Source: Tubulanus polymorphus | Taxonomy: Eukaryota; Nemertea; Palaeonemertea; Tubulaniformes; Tubulanidae | Assembly: GCF_964204645.1 (NCBI RefSeq) | Contig: NC_134030.1 | Location: 20,839,110-20,899,109 of the forward strand | Length of the DNA: 60,000 nucleotides | Reading direction: 5' to 3' | Shown here: one piece after another, positions 1-9,900 of the stretch | How positions within the stretch are numbered: position 1 is the first letter of the stretch | Layout: each line of letters opens with the position of its first letter | The notes under the pieces: model-generated | Databases searched by the model: none | Seen by the model: only the letters and a program-made list of their open reading frames with translations | What the model was told of the DNA's origin: nothing | Translations under genes and position numbers: made by a program

Positions 1-1885
1 AGGAATAGGGTTCATGGAGTAGAGGCAGCTCAGGCGATAGTAAAAAAAGCACTTCTGTAAATGCAAAAATGACACTTCTCTATTTCAACCGTCCTAATCT
101 ACAACATTAATCATCATGGAAGCCAAAAGTAACGTTCAAAATAATATCAACATTTTGCAAGCACTTCAATTCAAGTCCTACTCGTTATGAATCCTGAATA
201 CGGATGGCGGGGGTACCTAGGGGGGACAGGGATACGAACCTTAAAAAGCCCTCGCATGCCAGGGCCCACTTCTCTAAGCGAACTGAAAGAAAATCATTGC
301 GAAAAACGACATGCAGCGTTTCGAGGGACGTTACTTACTGATCGTTTTCATTCCTCCGAAACTCGGCTGTTGTGAACTCGAAGTCGACGAGGTTTTTCCG
401 CCGTCGGCGAATGAGGTCGTCCTCGGTCTGCCGCTCATGATTGAATCCTGTCTCTCGATTCCCTCGTCCTCGGACCCTCAGATTCTAACGCCTCGTACCG
501 CCGTCTTCTATTCGCATCGGTTGAGAAAAACTTACTCGCTGCTATTCGTAAAATCTCGAAGGTTTATTATTACATCCCGGACTGATTCAGTCGTTTTCTG
601 TCGTCTCCTTACTCAACAAACCACACCCGCGATTCAAGCCTGATTTTCGCCCGGTTCGACCCTTTAAAACGCGTCGATTCCGGTCTATCCGACGCTCGTG
701 ATTCGGCTGATTCGATCTGACGTGATTCGACTGTGACCCGCCCGAAAACTGCGGCGATTTACAGCATTTTAGCCCGTCGAAAAACAGTGTCTAGTGTTTG
801 GTTTCCAATGGCTGCTCTCTCTACAATGACGGAGAAATGGCGACCATTCGGCGAACATCGGTGATGTCCGTAACCGCTCGGTGGATAACGGTTTCGGCCG
901 AGCGGTGACGGAGTTTACCGGATCGATCGGTTTCTCCCGAACGGTGACGGAGTTTACCGATTAGCCGATATACCCCGAGAAGAGATGTACTTAACCGATG
1001 CATCGATTCTATTCAGTGGTTCTAATACTGAGTTAATTTATATTTTTGGTTTGGACACTCGGACCACACTCGAAATCGAATTTCTCTGATTGGCCCGGTA
1101 GACTGTAGAGCCCGGTAACCAGTCTACTGGTTCGACGGTCTTGTTTATGCTATTCTGTATGAATAACACATGTGTAATGTATGTGGTATTTTCTCATTTA
1201 AAATTTTTTAACTTGTGTTTTGTGTATTGTATTTTATTATTTCAAAATTTGTAAATTTATTGAATTTGGGAATCTGATGCGTATTGTAGACGTCCGCGAA
1301 TGTTCCGGGTTGTGTGGGTGGGTCCGGTTCCGATTATTTAGTTCCAAGGTTATCCAATAGACAGCAGACCAGTCGCAAAAATTAGCTGTTTCTTACTTCT
1401 AGCTAGTTAGACTAATTCATAGATAAATATATGGTGAATTTTAAATGATTTTAATTATTTAGAGTATTAAGAATTCATCGGTAGAATTGAAACGCATTTC
1501 ATTCTGATTTTCAGAGGATTTTTTCAGATCAGTTCCAAGGTCTTTTGATAGATGGCGTATAAGTAGCTGCTGATGAATGCTACACACCTCACATGTGGAG
1601 CCGGTAGATCACGTAGGCCGAATTTCATTACAGCTAAGATCCACACATCTACGGCTTATTGTCACAATTTGGATGATTTAACGCAATAATTATCGATGAT
1701 ATAGAAGTGAAGTTGGTTTCGAGGGTGAGTTAGATTTCTTAATTCTCTCCTCCGACTGCGAGAATCATTATTAGAATTGAATCTGAAATGATTGTTGTCT
1801 TGAAGAAGGACATTTTTTCTGCCCCCGTGCCCCCGCCCCATCTCTTTTTGATTGCGCGTTGCTGGTTTTTTACTTAGGGACAAAC
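1..1885. other. Left flank without a convincing gene
   Basis: I see no recognisable gene here. The stretch 300-650 is more GC-rich than its surroundings and holds an open frame at 311-643, but the translation has no domain or motif I recognise and no clear splice context. Around 885-965 a segment of roughly 47 bp containing 'gtgacggagtttaccg' occurs twice in tandem. From 1020 on the sequence is AT-rich, with no long frame. It could be the 3' untranslated region of a gene lying left of the window. Confidence 0.4.
221..285 (-). repeat. tRNA-derived fragment (SINE-like)
   Basis: Read on the minus strand, this stretch has a box-A-like TTAGAGAAGTGG, an anticodon-arm-like TGGCATGCGAGGGC as in alanine tRNAs, and a box-B-like GGTTCGTATCC, in the order and rough spacing of a tRNA gene. 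The acceptor stem does not pair well, so I read it as a decayed tRNA-derived repeat, not a working tRNA gene. Confidence 0.42.
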
Positions 1886-2480
1886 TGTTATTAAGGGCAA
1901 GGCATGGTCATTGACAAACTGATGTAAATAAAACCGGGTCATTGACAAAATGGGGTAGGCCTAATAGAATTAGACAAATCATCATCTGGCATCTGCGTGG
2001 GTTAGGCGCCCCAGCTTGGTTTTTACTAACACTATCAACTTACCTGTAATATAGCACTGGGTCAGTGGCAACCTGGGGTAAGGCTGGGTCAGTGACAGTG
2101 ATGAACAAACTGTGGTAATTAAGTCCGGGTCAGTGACAAACTTGGGTAATTAAGCCTGGGTCAGTGGTGACAAACTGGGGTAATTAAGCCTGGGTCAGTG
2201 GCAAACTGGGGTAATTAAGCTTGAGCGAGTGACAAACTGGGGTAATTAAGCTTGGGTCAGTGACAAACTGGGGTAATTAAGCCTGGGTCAGTGGCAAACT
2301 GGGGTAATTAAGGCTGGGTCAGTGACAAACTTGGGTAATTAAGCCTGGGTCAGTGACAAACTGGGGTAATTAAGCCTGGGTCAGTGGCAAACTGGGGTAA
2401 TTAAGGCTGGGTCAGTAACAGCTGGTAACAAGATACTGGGAGGTAATTAAGGCTGGGTCTGTGGCAAACTGGGGAAATTT
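1886..2480. repeat. 31-bp tandem minisatellite
   Basis: Units of about 31 bp (core 'gggtcagtgacaaactggg' followed by 'gtaattaagcct') repeat head to tail. Copies are degenerate at the left edge (from about 1890) and regular between 2110 and 2420. A run of G at about 2512-2521 follows directly. Confidence 0.9.
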
Positions 2481-2822
2481 AGGCTAGCTGTCCCGTCAGT
2501 AAATAACTGGGTGGGGGGGGGGTCATTAAGACTGCTTTCTGGTTTTTTTTAAGAGCTCAACTTTCACACAAAATATCAAAATGGAAATGTTCTCTAAATG
2601 AAAATCACTTCTTGTTCACTTCCAATTAGGCATAAACTATTTCCGATGAAATAATTTTTGATTCATTTATTTCGTAACTAAGAAATTTGTCGATACAATT
2701 CCTGATTTTAAGGCTGAAATGAAACATATTTTATTAGCCACATATGTTGTCGCTCGGTCCGATTAAAATCAAACTCACCACTTCGCGTGACGTTTACCAG
2801 ACATAAGCTATGACGTGAATGA

Positions 2823-2825
<3 letters not shown>

Positions 2826-2918
<93 letters not shown>
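2826..2918. repeat. (AT)n microsatellite
   Basis: An almost pure run of alternating A and T of about 90 bp, with no inverted arms around it. This differs from the AT runs in the receptor spacers. Confidence 0.97.
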
Positions 2919-2919
<1 letters not shown>

Positions 2920-3330
2920 CCGATGCAGCTGTTGAAATGAAATGTTTAATCAGTTTCCGATGATAAATAGATTTCGATAGGAATTCGTTATCGAGGATTT
3001 GAGACTATTTAATCATCGGGCGACTGATCGAGAATTTAATAATAAGTCAGCTGCGTAAACAAATGGATACCGATTGTAAGCTGCGAGTTTGCAAAACGAT
3101 CCTTCCCCCCATAGAATAAACGCGCTTATAATTACTGTTGTTTATTAGTATTCAAGCATTTGTTGATGTAAGTAATCGATCTTTCTGGTTATGATATACG
3201 ATAAGTAGATATTAATTTTATGGATTCGTCAAGTCAGTTGGTCGTTGCTCGTCTCCACGCTGAGCTCTGTTGTAGTGTAAACCTCATTAGTGTTCAGGTG
3301 TAATTAATCTCCGGTAGGCCTGATATATGT

Positions 3331-3442
3331 TATATAACACCGACTCATTGTATCTGTCTGGTTGAAGCTGGCGACCTAGTGCAGTCTCTGAACTGGAAAA
3401 TATTAGCGCTCTCACATCTTGGCTATACCTCACTTTTTCAAG
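3331..3442 (+). promoter_or_regulatory. Candidate core promoter and noncoding first exon
   Basis: A TATATAA sequence lies at 3331-3337. About 105 bp downstream is a good splice donor, AAG|GTATGT, with the exon ending at 3442. The coding exon at 6594 begins right after an acceptor (tttttcag), so the transcript needs an upstream noncoding exon. This TATA-plus-donor pair is the best candidate I see. It is inferred from sequence only; the real start could lie elsewhere. Confidence 0.3.
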
Positions 3443-3516
3443 GTATGTTTTTCTTCTTTTTTTGGCAAATTAGATTTGATCAAGTTCCAAAGTTGTATGG
3501 GGTAGATTTGATTTGG

Positions 3517-4265
3517 GGTTAGACAGTTGTGATGGTTTAATTTGACTCTGAACTCAGTTCCACACAGTTGTGTTGGTTTAATTTGACTCTGAACTCAGTT
3601 CCACAGTTGTGTTGGTTTAATTAGCCTCAGAACTCAGTTCCACAGTTGTGAGGGTTTAATTTGACTCTGAACTCAGTTCCACAGTTGTGTTTGTTTAATT
3701 AGCCTCAGAACTCAGTTCCACAGTTGTGAGGGTTTAATTTTACTCTGAACTCAGTTCCACAGTTGTGTTGGTTTAATTAGCCTCAGAACTCTGTTCCACA
3801 GTTGTGAGGGTTTAATTAGCCTCAGAACTCAGTTCCACAGTTGTGTGGGTTTAATTTGACTCTGAACTCAGTTCCACAGTTGTGTTGGTTTAATTAGCCT
3901 CAGAACTCAGTTCCACAGTTGTGAGGGTTTAATTTGACTCTGAATTCAGTTCCACAGTTGTGTGGGTTTAATTTGCCTCTGAACTCAGTTCCACAACTTT
4001 GTGTTGGTTTAATTTGACTCAGATCCCAGTTCCACGCAGTTGTGTGAGTTTAATTTGACTCTGAACTCATTTCCACAGTTGTGTGAGTTCAATTTGACTT
4101 TGGACCCAGTTCCACAGTTGTGTTGATTAATTTGCCTCTGAACTCAGTTCCACAGTCGTGTGGGTTTAATTTGACTCTGAACCCAGTTCCACACAGTTGT
4201 GTTGGCTTAATTTGACTCTGTTGTGCGGGTTCAATAATTGACTCAGGAACCCAGTAGCACAGTTG
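3517..4265. repeat. 40-bp tandem minisatellite
   Basis: Units of about 40 bp with core 'actcagttccacagttgtg' followed by 'ttggtttaatttgactctga' repeat about 18 times. Two alternating versions occur, one with 'tttgactctg' and one with 'ttagcctcag', which suggests a higher-order repeat. It lies in the presumed first intron of the ENPP6-like gene. Confidence 0.92.
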
Positions 4266-5274
4266 TACAGGATTCCACTAGATTTCTTAGATAGACCCTA
4301 TGAATCGGAATAATCTAGTTATCAGCCAGTAAAAAGCTCGCAAGGCCTCAACGAAATATCCCAGACGTGAATTACGTATGATCAGGTTTTTTGCCAGGTC
4401 ATGTTTTGTGTAATATTTTCATGTATTCAGACAGTAATGTATTTTTTAATGAATGAGTGACAGTAGACGATTGAACCAGTCAGTCTATTAATACCTACCG
4501 GTAACACACTGACAGCTCCTAGTTCTACTCTGTGTACAGTTAGACTACAGTTAGACTACCTACAATATTGTGTTTTATGGAGGTAGGTTAGAATGCGGGG
4601 GCCTCTTTTATTCTTTATCTCGCTATACTCTTAGTTTTTGAAGTAATTAACTTTTACAGCCTAGTAACGCGTACGTTAACCCGAAAGACTTGAATATTAC
4701 AAGCCTTGCAGCATAATTTCTCTTTTCTACTTTCAATGTTTACTTTTTCCTTATAATTCCGCGTCCTTACGACCCATTGATTCCTTGAAACCTATTGCAA
4801 TTCGAGCAAAATGCGCGAAAACTCATTCAATTTTGAAAAATAGTCGATTAAAAATGTTTGTAGTTGTACACTAGACTACGCTTGCTAAATCAATAAATTT
4901 GGGAAGGGTTTTTCTTACCCAATCAATGAATTAGCAGAAGCAGAATAGAAATTTAGATTAGGTAGGACTAGTGTATAGGTTGATATTTTAATTTTACGAA
5001 ATTACAAAACCAACGAATTAATAGTTTAAACAGTACATCCAGATAAAGAGTATCGATTTAGGAGGATTCTACTGAAATTATTACTGTAAATTGGTGAAGT
5101 GCGGATATTTCCTCAAAATTTGAAAATGTCTCCTTTAAAACTCATGATCTGTGGGGAACCTTAATTGATTGATTATTAGTAATGACTAGTTTTTATTCAG
5201 GGTTAAGCTTATGGTTAGGTTAGGTTAGGTACGTATACGTACATTAATTCATAAGGGACACCTAAACTGCTGTA
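4266..5274. other. Intronic stretch with no gene seen
   Basis: AT-rich sequence within the presumed 5' intron. I see no open frame of note, no tRNA and no clear transposon ends. A short run of three TTAGG units sits at about 5214-5229 and is too short to mean anything. Confidence 0.5.
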
Positions 5275-6540
5275 GTTGCTACTTTGTTGATGTCCCACTG
5301 CACACTAGCGACACCTGGTGGATCCTCACTTGCCACAAGAGGAAAGTTTTCTGAAGTAGTCGATGTTTTACTGCACATTAGCGACAACTGGTGGATCCTC
5401 ACTTGCTACTAGTGGAATCCTCTATTGTTGCAGTAGTTGATGTCCTACTGCACACTAGCGACACCTGGTGGATCCTCACTTGCCACAAGAGGAAAGTTTT
5501 CTGAAGTAGTCGATGTTTTACTGCACATTAGCGACAACTGGTGGATCCTCACTTGCTACTAGTGGAATCCTCTATTGTTGCAGTAGTTGATGTCCTACTG
5601 CACACTAGCGACGCCTGGTGGATCCTCACTTGCTACAAAGGGAATCCTCTATTGCTGCAGTAGTTGATGTCCTCCTTCACACTAGTGACACCTCACTTGC
5701 TACTAGTGGAATCCTCTATTGTTGCAGTAGTTGATGTCCTACTGCACACTAGCGACACCTGGTGGATCCTCACTTGCTACAAGTGGAATCCTCTATTGCC
5801 GCAGTAGTCGATGTTTTACTGCACACTAGCGACGCCTGGTGGATCCTAACTTGCTACAAGTGGAATCCTCTAATGCTGCAGTAGTCGATGTTTTACTGCA
5901 CACTAGCGACAACTGGTGGATCCACACTTGCTACAAGTGGAATATTTTATTGCCGCAGTAGTTGATGTCCTACTGCACACTAGCGACACCTGGTGGATCC
6001 TCACTTACCACAAAGGGAATCCTCTATTGCTGCAGTAGTTGATGTCCTACTGCACACTAGCGACGCCTGGTGGATCCTCACTTGCTACAAAGGGAATCCT
6101 CTATTGCTGCAGTAGTTGATGTCCTCCTTCACACTAGTGACACCTCACTTGCTACTAGTGGAATCCTCTATTGTTGCAGTAGTTGATGTCCTACTGCACA
6201 CTAGCGACACCTGGTGGATCCTCACTTGCTACAAGTGGAATCCTCTATTGCCGCAGTAGTCGATGTTTTACTGCACACTAGCGACGCCTGGTGGATCCTC
6301 ACTTGCTACAAGTGGAATCCTCTAATGCTGCAGTAGTCGATGTTTTACTGCACACTAGCGACAACTGGTGGATCCACACTTGCTACAAGTGGAATATTTT
6401 ATTGCCGCAGTAGTTGATGTCCTACTGCACACTAGCGACACCTGGTGGATCCTCACTTACCACAAAGGGAATCCTCTATTGCTGCAGTAGTTGATGTCCT
6501 ACTGCACACTAGCGACACCTGGTGGATCCCCACTTAGAAT
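5275..6540 (+). repeat. 77-bp satellite array, forward orientation
   Basis: Units of 77 bp run head to tail up to 50 bp before the first coding exon. Each contains 'cactagcgacacctggtgg' and 'tgatgtcctactgcac'. A shortened variant unit containing 'cctccttcacactagtgac' occurs at 5671 and again at 6123, so part of the array is a higher-order repeat of about 452 bp. The same family occurs in reverse orientation at 9713-10545 and 13470-13795. Confidence 0.95.
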
Positions 6541-6593
6541 CCTCTATTTGAATAGTTGTATTCTGATCAATATTTCTGTGATTGTATTTTTCA

Positions 6594-6794
6594 GCGTATC
6601 GTTGTTGTCTCTCGTCAAGTCTCCGATGAACGCCGCTGATACTACGACTAACGCCACCTATGATGTACGCCAGCCGGTCGGGCGCCACACCTCGTCGATG
6701 GCGCGATATCTCTGCCCGTATTTCCTGTGCATGTTGCTGCTAGCGTATTTACAGCATACGCTAGCCGCGCCCGCTGCATCGCCTAGCAACAGTC

Positions 6795-6826
<32 letters not shown>

Positions 6827-6989
6827 CTGCTCGTATTGTTGTTCGACGGATTACGCTGGGATTATGTTGCCGATGACGACCGCAGTTTACCGGGGTTCGC
6901 GACCGTTTTTAAAAACGGGGTGAAAGCCGATCACCTGCGACCGGTTTTCCCGACGCTGTGCTACCCGAATCTCTACTCGCTTGCCACAG
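6594..6989 (+). CDS. ENPP6: ENPP6-like exon 1 (signal peptide, Asn run, nucleophile)
   Basis: The acceptor is tttttcag before 6594 and the donor is CACAG|GTACGT after 6989, phase 1. The exon encodes the signal peptide ([18 protein letters not shown]), an (AAT)9 poly-Asn run, the [10 protein letters not shown] metal-ligand segment and FPTLCYPN with the nucleophile-position Cys (codon TGC at 6959-6961). The open frame continues into the intron to 7300, but that part is minisatellite. Confidence 0.85.
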
Positions 6990-9900
6990 GTACGTGTTTT
7001 ACGCCATTGTCAATTTACAGTTGGAGCCATCCCATTTTGCCTGGAACCATCCTCTTCTGTTTAGAACCGCTCGCTGAGCCTGAAACCATCGCTTCAGCGT
7101 GGAACCATCCTAGCATGGATCCAACCGACTTAAGCCCTGAACCATCCTGTTTAACATGGAGCCACCCCCTTAGCCTGGTACCACCCTTTCGACAGCCCCG
7201 AACCATCCTCTTAAGCTTGAAACCATGCTCTTTAGCCCCAAGCCACCCTTTCAGCCTGGAACCACCCATCAATACTGGAAGATTTAGCGAACTCGGGTAA
7301 TAACGAGTCTCGAAAATTGAGATTAACAAACGCGAAAATTTCTATTAAGAGGGAAATAATTTATATGTCTCGATAAGCAGGAAAAGTTAGAAGGGCAATG
7401 CAGGTACAGGCACAGGGTTCAGGGGATTTAAACCTTGGATCTAGTTTAAACAAAAAATACGGCTATTGTTATATCTATTGTATCAAATCAAATCGCGATC
7501 TACTTATTAACCCTTTCAGTGCGTATACACTGCAGTGCGGTGTATGAATCAGTGATGGATTTTGCTAGCACACCGCACTGCGGTGTATGGGTGTAATTAG
7601 TAATTAGTTTTTATCTCTATTGAAAGATGGCAGCACCTGCCAAACATAGTGAAATATTAGTTACTAACGATACACCGCGCCGCGGTGTAGACGCACTATA
7701 GTGGTATTCCCGTTATTCAACACACTAGGGCGGAATTTTTCAAAATTTTCAGATTATCCCCAGCACTATAGGGTATTGATTAGTCAGCACTGAAAGAGTT
7801 AAACAAATAACAATCACTCAATCCCTACTTAAAGATTAAAAAGATGGACAGCTATATTGTAAAAAAAACGTTGAAACAGCGGTTTTCAAGCTGAATTCTG
7901 AATGTTGTTTGTTACAGGTCTATATCCGGAGAGTCACGGTATGATCGGTAATTACATGTACGACAGCGTCGAAGACGAACATTTCAAAGCGAAATCGACG
8001 AAATCTTTTTGGTGGAACGGTGCTGAACCGATTTGGATCACTGCGAAAAAACAGGTTAGAGCGCATGCAAATTCAAAATGCCACATTTTCAACCTTAGCG
8101 GAGTCGTAATGACATTTAGCTGAAACGTTGTTTAAAAGTTAAAGACGATTCAAAATTATGACTCCAAATTGCTGTTTCATAAATCTAGTTGAGTCCTTAT
8201 TACTATTGTATAGTCTCAATGACTCAATTAACTGTACTATGCTTATACTCTTAACCCTTTCGCTGAAACATGATTGAATCATGGTTTGCCACAGTCACCA
8301 GAGGTGAAAAAAATTTAAGCAATTTAAATAGAAAACCATTCATTTTTTGTTGGGCCTTGATGTTATCTCGATAGAAAATAGAGATATTTTTTCTAAATTT
8401 TAAATGTGACAGAATCAACTGGCTAATGTTTCAGAAAATGTCAGAGCTTAGTTGTCTGGTGTACGTACATAGAGTTATGTATATATGTGTTGACAAGTGC
8501 TATACAATACTTGATGATGAGCATATCGAATGTCAATTTAGTGACGGGCCCAGCTAGCCATACGCAGCGAAAGTGTTATTAAGAGTTTGCCATAAGAGTG
8601 AAAGCTTCTTGAATCGAATGGTTACTTCGATAATTAAAAACATTGTTGTTCTAGGGTAAACGCAGTGGTTGGTATTACTGGCCAGGTTGTGAAGTGAAGA
8701 TTCACGGTTATACTCCGGATTTGTGTAAACCGTATTATTACTACCCGAGCAAGAAGGACGTCTCCTCGGCCGTACTGGACGCTGTTACTAGACTGCGCGA
8801 CGACTCTTTAGATATCGCCGGTAAGATATTAGTCCTTTCTGTATTTCTATTTCTGTGTATATGGAATGTTAACCCTAACAGATCCCAGGGTGGCCCATCT
8901 TCACCCGTCAAGGGATTCGAACCCACTACGCTAAAGCTGTTCCCCGAACCCCTTGACCTCACGAGTCGTTGGAGTCGTTACTAGCCGACCAGAATCCGGT
9001 CGTACCAATCACAGCGCTTGTAACAAACCGACAGTAGACTTCTGTTGGTTTTCCCGTTAAATGGACCAATCAGCGAACGTTTTACCGAACAAGGAAGTAT
9101 TTCGCAAATCGATATATGACGTCATGCGCAACAGCGCCAGTAATGAAATCACGCTTCGTGAGGCCAGGGGGCTGGTGGAAGCGAGTTCGGGAGTGATACT
9201 GGACCCCTGGCAAGCAAGGATGAGGGTGGCCACTTTACGACGAGTTTCTTGGTCGAAGGTTCTTCTCTGGTCTCTCCCCATTGGGAAAAAAGAAACATCG
9301 AACCTGCTAATAATGACTTGCGTGGCGCTCGGCAGGGTTGAGGGAGGATAATGAAATGAATGTGTATTTGTTGTAGGTGTATACAGTGAGGTATTAGACG
9401 TGACCGGTCACCGCCACGCGTCCGACTCCAGCCAGATGAGAACGGCTCTCAGCGATGTCGATTCGATCGTGATACTCGCCGTCGCCGAGATTAAAAAACA
9501 CGGTCTGCAAAACTCGGTGAATCTGATGATCGTCTCCGATCACGGGACGACCCCCGTGTCGCTGTCGAGAGTCATCAATCTACGAGAGCTCGTCAAAGAG
9601 TCGCAGGTCGATAGAATGCTGGACGGCGGGCCGTACGTGAACATCTGGCCGGCGCAGAACCAATTAAAACAGGTCAGTTACATTTTCATCATTCTTACTT
9701 AAAGTGGATTGTTGTATCCACCAGGTGTCGCTAGTGTGCAGTAGGACATTAATTACTGCGGCAATAGAGAATTCCACTGGTGGCAAGTGAGGATCCACCA
9801 GGTGTCGCTAGTGTGCAGTAGGACATGAACTACTGCAGCAATAGAGAATTCCACTTGTGGCAAGTGAGGATCCACCAGGGGTCGCTAGTGTGCAGTAGGA

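Noticed and set aside
311-643. 110-residue open frame near the left edge
   Set aside because: It has no recognisable motif, a competing short frame overlaps, and no splice or start context supports it, so I list the region only as unexplained.
5214-5229. Telomere-like TTAGG repeats
   Set aside because: Only three units, within ordinary intron sequence.
3517-6540. CRISPR-like appearance of regular repeats
   Set aside because: Units abut with no unique spacers, and the context is a eukaryotic intron. These are minisatellites.
7015-7329. Continuation of the exon 1 frame into the intron, and an antisense 104-residue frame
   Set aside because: A strong donor follows the LAT codons, the next exon rejoins the ENPP motif exactly, and the extra sequence is a minisatellite.
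9061-9351. 96-residue frame in intron 3 of the ENPP6-like gene
   Set aside because: It lies between well-supported exons, has no recognisable domain and is matched by an antisense frame of similar length.
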